In this document: positions 1-5,614 of the stretch, one piece after another
Layout of the letters: every line of letters starts with the position of its first letter
Numbering within the stretch: the stretch's first letter is position 1
Source of the DNA: CAYOBW01 sp964402115
GTDB lineage: Bacteria > Verrucomicrobiota > Kiritimatiellia > UBA8416 > CAYOBW01
Reading direction: 5' to 3'
Assembly: GCA_964402115.1 (NCBI GenBank)
Contig: CAYOBW010000338.1
Coordinates: 1 to 7,376 of the forward strand
Length of the DNA stretch: 7,376 bases
Position numbers and translations under genes: made by a program
Notes under the pieces: generated by a model
Seen by the model: the letters and a program-made list of their open reading frames with translations, nothing else
Told to the model about the DNA's origin: nothing
Database searches by the model: none

Positions 1-58
1 GCCTCCCGCCGCCAGCTCAGGGGTGCGACGAATTCGGTTTTCTGAAGGGCTGCCTCGC

Positions 59-88
59 TTGACCGGCAAACGGCGGATGTGTGACGAT
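59..88 (+). promoter_or_regulatory. Possible weak promoter for the DUF1638 gene
   Basis: A TTGACC box at 59-64 is followed after 18 bases by GACGAT at 83-88, preceded by a TGT that could act as an extended -10. The -10 box matches the TATAAT consensus at only three positions, including the important second A and final T. Transcription would begin near 95, just at the foot of the 97-126 hairpin. This is a by-eye call. Confidence 0.3.
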
Positions 89-126
89 ACGCGACAGCGC
101 CACGGACAGGGCGTCCGCCGTGGCGC
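71..126 (+). other. Leader with two competing inverted repeats before the DUF1638 gene
   Basis: GCGCCACGG at 97-105 is perfectly complementary to CCGTGGCGC at 118-126, giving a 9-bp hairpin with a 12-base loop. CGGCGGA at 71-77 is perfectly complementary to TCCGCCG at 114-120, which overlaps the 3' arm of the first hairpin, so the two pairings exclude each other. The likely Shine-Dalgarno (GGGAG, 131-135) lies five bases after the second hairpin. If transcription starts upstream of 71 this could be a switchable leader; if it starts near 95 only the 97-126 hairpin would be in the RNA. It matches no riboswitch class I recognise. Confidence 0.4.
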
Positions 127-146
127 CTCAGGGAGTCAACCATACG

Positions 147-884
147 ATGCGCTTACGCTTGATCTGCTGCGAAGTTTTTCACCGGGATATCTGTGCATTG
201 CTCGTGGACGTGCCGCACATTGTGGATGTCGAGTTCCTGCCCAAGGGGCTGCACGATCTGGGCGTGGAGCGCATGCGCCCGCGCCTGCAGGAACGGATTG
301 ACGCCGCCGAGGCGCGCGCGTACGACGCCATCCTCCTCGCCTACGGGCTCTGCAACAACGGGACCGTCGGTCTCGTGGCACGCCACGCCCCCCTCGTGAT
401 TCCCAAGGCGCACGACTGCATTACGCTCTTCCTCGGCAGCCGCGCGCGCTATCGCACCGAGTTCGACGGACACCCCGGCACCTATTACCGCACCAGCGGG
501 TGGATTGAGCGGGAGGACCCCCGCGGCACCGGTGAAGTCACGATCTCCGAGCGCATGGGCCTGCTCACGCCCTACGACGACCTGGTGCGCCAGTACGGAG
601 AGGAGAACGCCGCCTACCTTCAGGAGATGCTCGGCGGCGTCAGTCACTACAACCGCCTTGTCTACATCAACATGGGGATCCCTTGCGATGAACGCTTCCG
701 CGCACAGGCCCGGCACGAAGCAGCCGAGCGCCAGTGGCAATTCGAAGAACTGACCGGTGACCCCACCCTGCTGCGCAAACTCCTCTATGGCGACTGGGAC
801 GAGAACTTCCTCGTGGTTCCACCCGGGTCCACACTCAAGCCCAGCCTCGACGAGCAGGTCCTGACCGTCGTTCCCGCCGGCTGA
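147..884 (+). CDS. DUF1638 domain protein of unknown function
   Basis: This 245-residue protein matches the DUF1638 family over its whole length. It has an N-terminal ICCEVFHRDIC segment (residues 6-16), a central AYGLCNNGTVGL motif (65-76) and a PKAHDCITLFLGS motif (86-98), followed by a GTYYRTSGW segment (111-119). The conserved C8, E9, C69, H89, D90 and C91 look suited to binding a metal or cofactor, but that is inference. No signal peptide or membrane segment is visible, so it should be cytoplasmic. The ATG at 147 is chosen because GGGAG lies 11 bases upstream and the family motif begins there; an in-frame GTG at 81 would add 22 residues of un-family-like sequence. From memory, family members often sit near corrinoid-dependent methyltransferase genes in other genomes; none is seen here. 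The family assignment is firm, the function unknown. Confidence 0.88.
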   Translation: MRLRLICCEVFHRDICALLVDVPHIVDVEFLPKGLHDLGVERMRPRLQERIDAAEARAYDAILLAYGLCNNGTVGLVARHAPLVIPKAHDCITLFLGSRARYRTEFDGHPGTYYRTSGWIEREDPRGTGEVTISERMGLLTPYDDLVRQYGEENAAYLQEMLGGVSHYNRLVYINMGIPCDERFRAQARHEAAERQWQFEELTGDPTLLRKLLYGDWDENFLVVPPGSTLKPSLDEQVLTVVPAG

Positions 885-935
885 TGCTTTCCATCGTCGC
901 CCCCCTGCTCGCACAGAGCTCGACAACCTTCGCCG

Positions 936-965
936 TTGCATCGCATGCCGCAGTCGTGCTATAAG
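936..965 (+). promoter_or_regulatory. Probable promoter of tRNA-Leu
   Basis: TTGCAT at 936-941 and TATAAG at 960-965 are separated by 18 bases. The -10 box is followed by a C-rich discriminator (CCCCC), a common trait of stable-RNA promoters. Transcription would start near 972, leaving a short leader before the mature tRNA at 985. The site was found by eye. Confidence 0.5.
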
Positions 966-984
966 CCCCCTCATTCGTGACCGG

Positions 985-1067
985 GCCGGGGTGGCGAAAT
1001 GGCAGACGCACCAGACTCAAAATCTGGCGCCCGCGAGGGCGTGAGGGTTCAACTCCCTCCCCCGGCA
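985..1067 (+). tRNA. tRNA-Leu, anticodon CAA
   Basis: A complete class II tRNA folds by hand. The acceptor stem GCCGGGG (985-991) pairs with CCCCGGC (1060-1066), with A1067 as discriminator. The anticodon stem is CCAGA/TCTGG (1011-1015/1023-1027) around the loop CTCAAAA, placing anticodon CAA at 1018-1020, which reads UUG leucine codons. A long variable arm, CGCCC-GCGA-GGGCG (1028-1041), is typical of tRNA-Leu. The T arm is GAGGG-TTCAACT-CCCTC (1043-1059). The bases after the discriminator are CCC, so the 3' CCA is not encoded and must be added by nucleotidyltransferase. Confidence 0.97.
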
Positions 1068-1087
1068 CCCTCCCAAAACGCTCTGAA

Positions 1088-1119
1088 ATGGCCGAAATAC
1101 GGCCATATGTGACGGTTTT
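1088..1119 (+). terminator. Possible terminator downstream of tRNA-Leu
   Basis: ATGGCCG (1088-1094) and CGGCCAT (1100-1106) form a perfect 7-bp hairpin with an AAATA loop, 20 bases after the tRNA. A run of four T follows only at 1116-1119, nine bases after the stem, so this is not a textbook intrinsic terminator. It could instead be an operator or a processing signal. Confidence 0.35.
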
Positions 1120-1134
1120 CCCCGTTGAGGCCCT

Positions 1135-1167
1135 GCGCTTCGCCGCGCTCTCCCGCGCTTCGCCGCG
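1135..1167. repeat. Short direct repeat, 13 bp, two copies 20 bp apart
   Basis: GCGCTTCGCCGCG occurs at 1135-1147 and again, identically, at 1155-1167. It lies in the 270-base gap between the tRNA and the next gene, which otherwise holds only the 1088-1106 hairpin and the 1231-1259 promoter. It may be a small fragment of a dispersed GC-rich repeat family; that cannot be told from one window. Confidence 0.5.
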
Positions 1168-1230
1168 ACGCCTTTCGGGGGCTCGAAGAGGTAGCAAAAC
1201 GGACCGTTGTCGCCTGGCCAGTTGATCCGA

Positions 1231-1259
1231 TTGACCCATGCAACCCGGCGGCGTATTAT
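1231..1259 (+). promoter_or_regulatory. Strong sigma70-type promoter for the TM1266-like/HisF-like pair
   Basis: TTGACC at 1231-1236 matches the -35 consensus at five of six positions. TATTAT at 1254-1259 matches the -10 consensus at five of six. They are separated by exactly 17 bases, the ideal spacing. Transcription should start near 1266, giving an untranslated leader of about 70 bases before the ATG at 1339. This is the best promoter in the window. Confidence 0.65.
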
Positions 1260-1338
1260 CACCTCGATGGGCACCGGTCTCGCCACCCGCGGAAGCTGGG
1301 CCTGTCATGAATCAGAAGGCAGACAAAGGAGACATGAA

Positions 1339-1602
1339 ATGAAGCAGGAAAGCCACGTCATCATGGCGGTACACGTCACCAACCGTGTGAAGCACGCATC
1401 CCTCGTGCAAACCGTGCTCACCACGTACGGCAAGTACATCAAGACGCGCCTGGGTCTGCACGAAGCGACAGGCAAGACGGCAGCCCCCAACGGCCTTATC
1501 CTGCTGGAACTGGTCGGCGCCCGGCGCAACAGCGAGCGCCTGATGGCTGACCTCAATGCAATAGCCGGGGTGGAAGCCAAGAGCGTCGTGTTTGACCATT
1601 GA
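1339..1602 (+). CDS. TM1266-like small ACT/ferredoxin-fold protein (putative iron-only hydrogenase system regulator family)
   Basis: This 87-residue cytoplasmic protein resembles the TM1266 family, small proteins with a beta-alpha-beta-beta-alpha-beta fold related to ACT and NikR C-terminal domains. The pattern is visible: strand HVIMAVHVT (6-14), helix to Y30, the segment YGKYIKTRLGLH (30-41), strand NGLILLELVG (51-60), helix ERLMADLNAI (66-75), and a final strand AKSVVFD (80-86). The family is annotated as a hydrogenase-system regulator because some members lie beside [FeFe]-hydrogenase maturation genes; no hydrogenase gene is present here. It has no separate DNA-binding domain, so ligand sensing or protein binding is more likely than direct DNA control (inference). 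The ATG at 1339 is chosen because AAAGGAG (1325-1331) lies seven bases upstream. The HisF-like gene follows after 27 bases, so the two are probably one operon. Confidence 0.75.
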   Translation: MKQESHVIMAVHVTNRVKHASLVQTVLTTYGKYIKTRLGLHEATGKTAAPNGLILLELVGARRNSERLMADLNAIAGVEAKSVVFDH

Positions 1603-1618
1603 CCGCCATCCGGACACG

Positions 1619-1638
1619 AAAGGAGCAGGATGCCAATG
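1619..1638 (+). promoter_or_regulatory. Ribosome binding site with two candidate starts for the HisF-like gene
   Basis: AAAGGAG at 1619-1625 lies four bases before an ATG at 1630 and ten bases before an in-frame ATG at 1636. Neither spacing is clearly better, so the protein may begin MPMK or MK. Confidence 0.55.
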
Positions 1639-2403
1639 AAGACGGACACGCGTGCGATTATCATGCCCTGCCTGGACATGCGTAACGGCCGGGTGGTCAA
1701 GGGCGTGCGGTTTGTCGATATCCGCGACGCGGGCGACCCGGTCGAGTGTTGCGCAGCCTACTGCAAAGCCGGCGCAGACGAGATTGCCATGCTGGACATC
1801 ACCGCCACGGTTGAGAACCGGGCCACCATGCTTGACGTTGTGCGGCGCGTGGCCAAGGTTGCGACCGTGCCCTTCACGGTGGGTGGCGGCATCACCGACG
1901 TGTCGAGTGCGGCCGCGGTTCTGAATGCCGGGGCCAACAAGATATCGACCAGCAGCGCGGCCTTCCGCAAGCCCGCCGCGATTCGGGATATGGTCGCCCA
2001 ATTCGGTGCGGAACGCGTCACGGTCGCCATTGATGCGGCGCAGAACCCGGCCATGCCATCCGGGTACGAGGTCTACATCGACGGCGGTCGCACGGCCACC
2101 GGCGCGGACGCCGTGGAGTGGGCGAAGACGGTTGACGGCTTTGGCGTGTCCACGATCCTGCCCACCAGCAAATCCACGGACGGCGTCAGGACCGGCTACG
2201 ACTTGCCGCTGATCCGGGCCATCAAGGCCGTCACTTCGGCTGCTGTCGTGGCATCCGGAGGAGCGGGCACACTGGAACACTTCCTGGCGGCCGTCGAGGC
2301 GGGGGCCACCGTGCTACTTGCGGCATCGGTCTTCCACTTCAATCTGATTGGCATTGCCGAGCTCAAGGCCTATCTGAAAGCGCACGGCGTAGCGGTCCGG
2401 TAG
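1630..2403 (+). CDS. HisF-like (beta/alpha)8-barrel cyclase, divergent paralogue lacking HisH-coupling residues
   Basis: This 257-residue protein aligns over its full length with HisF, the cyclase subunit of imidazole glycerol phosphate synthase, which uses ammonia from HisH to make IGP and AICAR in histidine synthesis. Both catalytic aspartates are present: D16 in CLDMRNGRVVKG (Thermotoga D11) and D135 in VAIDA (D130). K24, D56, the GGGI loop (85-88), D184, the SGGAG phosphate loop and AASVFHF are also kept. Several usual residues differ: Thermotoga R5 is I10, D98 is N103, E167 is T175, phosphate-loop N103/T104 are S108/S109, and the usual TS-x-DRDG reads TSKSTDG (179-185). R5 and E167 belong to the ammonia gate and D98 to the HisH interface. 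No hisH or other his gene is in the window; the partner is the TM1266-like gene 27 bases upstream. It may use free ammonia or another substrate; hisF itself is possible but less likely. Confidence 0.82.
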   Translation: MPMKTDTRAIIMPCLDMRNGRVVKGVRFVDIRDAGDPVECCAAYCKAGADEIAMLDITATVENRATMLDVVRRVAKVATVPFTVGGGITDVSSAAAVLNAGANKISTSSAAFRKPAAIRDMVAQFGAERVTVAIDAAQNPAMPSGYEVYIDGGRTATGADAVEWAKTVDGFGVSTILPTSKSTDGVRTGYDLPLIRAIKAVTSAAVVASGGAGTLEHFLAAVEAGATVLLAASVFHFNLIGIAELKAYLKAHGVAVR

Positions 2404-2407
2404 TCCT

Positions 2408-2441
2408 GCCCGTCTGCGTGCGGGCGCAACCGTGGGCGCCC
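2408..2441 (+). other. Two overlapping hairpins between the HisF-like and GH62 genes
   Basis: GCCCG (2408-2412) can pair with CGGGC (2421-2425). GGGCGC (2422-2427) can pair with GCGCCC (2436-2441). The arms overlap, so only one forms at a time. There is no T run after either, so intrinsic termination is unlikely; a weak attenuator or RNA-processing element is possible, as is chance in GC-rich DNA. Confidence 0.3.
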
Positions 2442-2471
2442 TGAAACGGGACGACTGCCGGAAGGAGTGTC

Positions 2472-3512
2472 ATGCGCACGGCCATGGTGCTTTTCAACAT
2501 GCTTGCGGCCAGCGCGGTGCTCGCGGCTGAATCCGCCCACCCCGGCGGCGCGAGCCCCGTTGCCGCCCCCCTCACCGTACCGGCGATGTGGGAGTACACA
2601 GCCCCTCTCCTGGCACCCGGGAAGCGTGACACGGATGTCAGCTTTTCCCTGAAGGACCCCACCGTGGTCTGCCAGGACGGGCGCTGGCACGTGTTTATGA
2701 CCGTCAAGCTGCCTGGCAGGACGGCTACCGAGTACGCCAGTTTCGACCGCTGGGAGGATGCGGACAAGGCGCCGCGCACGCTTCTGCGCGTCAGCGACAG
2801 CAAATACTACTGCGCCCCGCAGGTCTTCTACTTCACCCCGCACAAGAAGTGGTACCTCGTCTACCAGGTGGGCGTGCCTGACGCGAAGAAGATGTGGGTG
2901 GCCTACTCAACGACCACGAACATAGCCGCTCCGATGTCCTGGACGCAGGCCCAGCCCATCCTGGATGGCGGAACCAGCGACCCGCGCCAGGAGGGCGGGC
3001 TGGACTACTGGATCGTTTGCGACGGGCAGAGGGCCTACCTGTTCTTCACGAGCCTGAACGGCAAACTCTGGCGCATGTGGACGAAGTTGGAGGACTTCCC
3101 CAGGGGCTTTGCCCACTGCGAGATTGCCTTGCAGGCCGCGATCTTCGAGGCCAGCCACACCTACAAGCTCAAAGGGACAGGACAGTACCTGACGATCGTC
3201 GAGGAGAACGGCCGACGGTACTACAAGGCGTACCTGGGCGACCGTCTCGACGGCCCGTGGACACCGTTGGCTGACACGGCGGAGAAACCGTTTGCCGGCT
3301 GGACGAACATTCGCCCTGCCAGTGGCGTCGAGCCGTGGACCGACAACGTCAGCCATGGCGAGTTGATCCGAGACGGTACCGATCAAACGATGACCGTCGA
3401 CCCCTGCGCACTGCGATTCGTCTTCCAGGGTGTCCTGGACAAGGAGAAAGCCGGCAAGGGCTACGGGCAATTCCCGTGGCGCATCGGCATCCTTTCACCG
3501 GTCGGCCGGTAG
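2472..3512 (+). CDS. Secreted GH62 alpha-L-arabinofuranosidase
   Basis: This 346-residue protein is a glycoside hydrolase of family GH62, inverting enzymes with a five-bladed beta-propeller that remove alpha-L-arabinofuranosyl side chains from arabinoxylan and related polymers. A short Sec signal peptide is visible (MRTAMVLFNMLAASAVLA, probable cut after A18 or A19). The three catalytic acids sit in family motifs: general base D62 in LKDPTVV, pKa-modulating D178 in LDYWIVCDG, and general acid E226 in AIFEASHTY. Other GH62 marks are SKYYCAPQVFYF (110-121), YLFFTSLNGKLWRMWT (189-204), QYLTIVE (238-244), and a C-terminal NVSHGELIRDGTDQTMTVDPC stretch. No carbohydrate-binding module is attached. 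GAAGGAG at 2461-2467 lies four bases before the ATG. It starts 68 bases after the HisF-like gene and may be separately regulated. It should act in the periplasm or outside the cell. Confidence 0.93.
   Translation: MRTAMVLFNMLAASAVLAAESAHPGGASPVAAPLTVPAMWEYTAPLLAPGKRDTDVSFSLKDPTVVCQDGRWHVFMTVKLPGRTATEYASFDRWEDADKAPRTLLRVSDSKYYCAPQVFYFTPHKKWYLVYQVGVPDAKKMWVAYSTTTNIAAPMSWTQAQPILDGGTSDPRQEGGLDYWIVCDGQRAYLFFTSLNGKLWRMWTKLEDFPRGFAHCEIALQAAIFEASHTYKLKGTGQYLTIVEENGRRYYKAYLGDRLDGPWTPLADTAEKPFAGWTNIRPASGVEPWTDNVSHGELIRDGTDQTMTVDPCALRFVFQGVLDKEKAGKGYGQFPWRIGILSPVGR
3497..3510 (+). other. Small hairpin over the GH62 stop codon
   Basis: ACCGG (3497-3501) and CCGGT (3506-3510) form a 5-bp stem with a TCGG loop, ending at the stop codon. 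No T run follows immediately, so it is a poor terminator candidate. The following 130-base gap to the next gene shows no convincing promoter. Confidence 0.25.
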
Positions 3513-3642
3513 TCAAACCGCTTTAAGCAACTCCCCACACGGTACGGGAAGGCGCTCGTCGAGACAGGCAAGCGGCGCATTGGCAGGACGTCGGGCTTGA
3601 CCACAAAACGTTGAATACGCCCGCTTTGAAAGGACTGCGAGG

Positions 3643-5565
3643 TTGAACGTGCGAAAGTTTCTGCTGACTGTCCTCTTGACGCTTGCGACGACCTGGCTGC
3701 CCGGGGCCGAACCCCAGGTAGCCGGAGAACTCCTTGTCGATCTCGATCCGTCCGGCCTTGCCGTGGGCCCGCTCACCAACTGGCCGAATGCCGGTCAGCT
3801 CAAAGGCTCGTTCAAAGCGCCCAAGGACGCACCGGACATACGTGAACTGGCGGGGCGCAAGATCGTGTTTTTCAACGGCAGCGCGTACCTGGCCTCGGAC
3901 TTCCTGGCACCCGAATCCATCACCGGCGACAGCGACTGGTCGATGGAGGTCTGGGCCTTCAAGCATGAAATCGGCCAGCGCGAAAGCACCTTGGTGTCGT
4001 GGGCGCCGCGCGGTCAAGGCGCCGGCAACACCGCCCAGTTCAGCTGGGGCGCCAATGGCCTGGCCGCCATCCACTGGGCAAGGGATCTGCCGTGGAAAAG
4101 CATTCCGGCAACCGGTTCCTGGCAGCACTTGGTGATCGTCTACGCCGGCGGCATGGAGAGCCTTTACGTCAACGGCCGCCCGGACCAGCAAGCGCCGCGG
4201 GGCCTGCAAATCACCGGGGGGCACCCTGTCGTCATCGGCGCGGCCATGACCCTGCAAGGGACCGAAAGCGTTTTTGTCGGCGCCATGGCGGCCGTGCGGA
4301 TTCACAGCGGTGCCCTGACCGCACAACAGGTCCTGGCCAACTTTGAGCAGGAGCGAGGCCACTTGCCGGTTGTGCCGCCCGCCCCCCCTTCCGTGGCGGT
4401 CAATCCGCCTGCCGGTATCCGCACCCATTCGGCCTATCTCAGCGCCCTGGTGCTGGCCACCGGTGGCGCTGCGACCCAGGCCCGCGTTTACTGGGGAATG
4501 CGTGATGGGGGCACCGACGCGAGCGGCTGGGAGCATTCCCTGGCGCTGGGCAACTGCGCGATCGGCACGCTGTCGCGCCAGGTTTCCGGCCTGTCAGCCG
4601 GAGCGGTATACTTCTATCGGTTCCAGGTTGCCAACGCCGCTGGCGAGCAGTGGTCGCCGGGGGTCGCGTCTTTCACCACGCGCCGGCCGCCGACTGGCAC
4701 CGCCGCCGACCAGCAGCCGTTCCGGCTGGTGGTGTGGCCCGACTCCCAGAACGCGACCGAGGCGTGGCCCGAAGTGCTGGGCCAGATGGCCCGGTGGGTG
4801 GCCGACAACCGGGATGCCGAAAGCATACGGTACGTGATTCACGTGGGCGACCTGGTCCAAACCGGCGCAGACGAAACACAGTGGCAGAGCTTCGACAAGG
4901 CCTGGCGGAGTCTTGACGGTCGTGTGCCTTACATCCTGGGCACGGGCAATCACGATCTCGACCGCCTCGGCCCGCGCAGCACAACGCTCTTCAACAAGTA
5001 CTTCCCGGTCAGCCGGCTCAAGCGGCAGCCTGGTTACGGGGCTTCTCTCGCGGACGATGAGAGCAACAACAGCTACCACGTCTTCCGGGCCGCCGGCCTG
5101 AACTGGCTGATCGTGTCGCTGATCTTCAACCCCAACGACGCCGCACTGGAGTGGGCCAGCCGCGTGGTCGAGCGTCACCCGGGACACGTCGTCATCGTAT
5201 CCACGCATTCCTACCTCACCCATACCGGCCGCGATCAATCCGGACAGCGCATCTGGGACCGGTTCGTCAAACGCCATCGCAACATCCTCTGCGTCTTCTG
5301 CGGGCACCTGTCGACGGTACACTACCAGGGGGTCGGCGACAGCGGTAACACGGTCTACGAAATGCTGTTCGACTGGCAGAACTCCGAGAAGGTCGACAAC
5401 AACACGTACCTGGCTTTGGTGGAATTCGATCCTTTCCAGCGCCGGATTGTCGTGGAGTCCTACTCGCCGGTGCTCGACCGCTACCTCACGGACCGGCAGG
5501 CGGGGTTTGTTCTGGAGAACGTCACGTTCCCTGCCCCGCCGCCCACGGAACAGCCAACAAAGTAG
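3643..5565 (+). CDS. Secreted LamG-fibronectin III-calcineurin-like metallophosphoesterase
   Basis: This protein of about 640 residues has three parts. After a Sec signal peptide (residues 1-22, cut after PGA), a LamG/concanavalin-like jelly roll spans about 28-235 (WSMEVWAF at 99-106, WQHLVIVYAGGMESLYVNG at 160-178). A fibronectin III-like domain spans about 248-347 (YFYRFQVANAAG at 323-334). The calcineurin-like phosphoesterase domain spans about 359-605. Its metal motifs are PDSQ (366-369), GDLV (402-405), GNHD (435-438), H522 in STHSY, and GHLS (554-557); the first has Q and the last S where many relatives have H. The ending GNTVYEMLFDWQ (569-580) is typical of secreted bacterial members. 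It probably hydrolyses a phosphomono- or diester near a bound glycan; the substrate is unknown. The start is uncertain: TTG at 3643 has AAAGGA eight bases upstream, while GTG at 3649 has GAGG six bases upstream. Confidence 0.88.
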   Translation: MNVRKFLLTVLLTLATTWLPGAEPQVAGELLVDLDPSGLAVGPLTNWPNAGQLKGSFKAPKDAPDIRELAGRKIVFFNGSAYLASDFLAPESITGDSDWSMEVWAFKHEIGQRESTLVSWAPRGQGAGNTAQFSWGANGLAAIHWARDLPWKSIPATGSWQHLVIVYAGGMESLYVNGRPDQQAPRGLQITGGHPVVIGAAMTLQGTESVFVGAMAAVRIHSGALTAQQVLANFEQERGHLPVVPPAPPSVAVNPPAGIRTHSAYLSALVLATGGAATQARVYWGMRDGGTDASGWEHSLALGNCAIGTLSRQVSGLSAGAVYFYRFQVANAAGEQWSPGVASFTTRRPPTGTAADQQPFRLVVWPDSQNATEAWPEVLGQMARWVADNRDAESIRYVIHVGDLVQTGADETQWQSFDKAWRSLDGRVPYILGTGNHDLDRLGPRSTTLFNKYFPVSRLKRQPGYGASLADDESNNSYHVFRAAGLNWLIVSLIFNPNDAALEWASRVVERHPGHVVIVSTHSYLTHTGRDQSGQRIWDRFVKRHRNILCVFCGHLSTVHYQGVGDSGNTVYEMLFDWQNSEKVDNNTYLALVEFDPFQRRIVVESYSPVLDRYLTDRQAGFVLENVTFPAPPPTEQPTK

Positions 5566-5614
5566 GTGCCGACCGCCCACGATCCCTGTGGTGGCAGCAG
5601 AACGGGGGCCAACC

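Noticed and set aside
1..146. Cobalamin or SAM riboswitch in the DUF1638 leader
   Set aside because: No B12-box or SAM-I core sequence could be found; only generic inverted repeats are present.
153..974. Long minus-strand open frame opposite the DUF1638 gene
   Set aside because: It is the antisense of a clear family match, arises from high GC, and resembles no protein family.
977..1225. Open frame on the + strand across the tRNA
   Set aside because: It runs through the complete tRNA-Leu and its peptide is not protein-like.
1207..1338. Upstream ATG extending the TM1266-like protein by 44 residues
   Set aside because: The extension overlaps the promoter, lacks family similarity, and the ATG at 1339 has the ideally placed AAAGGAG.
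985..1338. Integrated mobile element at tRNA-Leu
   Set aside because: No integrase gene and no duplicated tRNA 3' end were seen in the window.
1312..2280. Minus-strand open frame opposite the TM1266-like and HisF-like genes
   Set aside because: It is a shadow of two well-supported genes and has no recognisable domain.
3597..3620. Promoter before the phosphoesterase gene (TTGACC at 3597)
   Set aside because: No acceptable -10 box lies 16-18 bases downstream.
3523..4536. Minus-strand open frame opposite the LamG domain
   Set aside because: It is the antisense of a clear signal peptide and LamG coding region; the GC-rich opposite strand stays open by chance.
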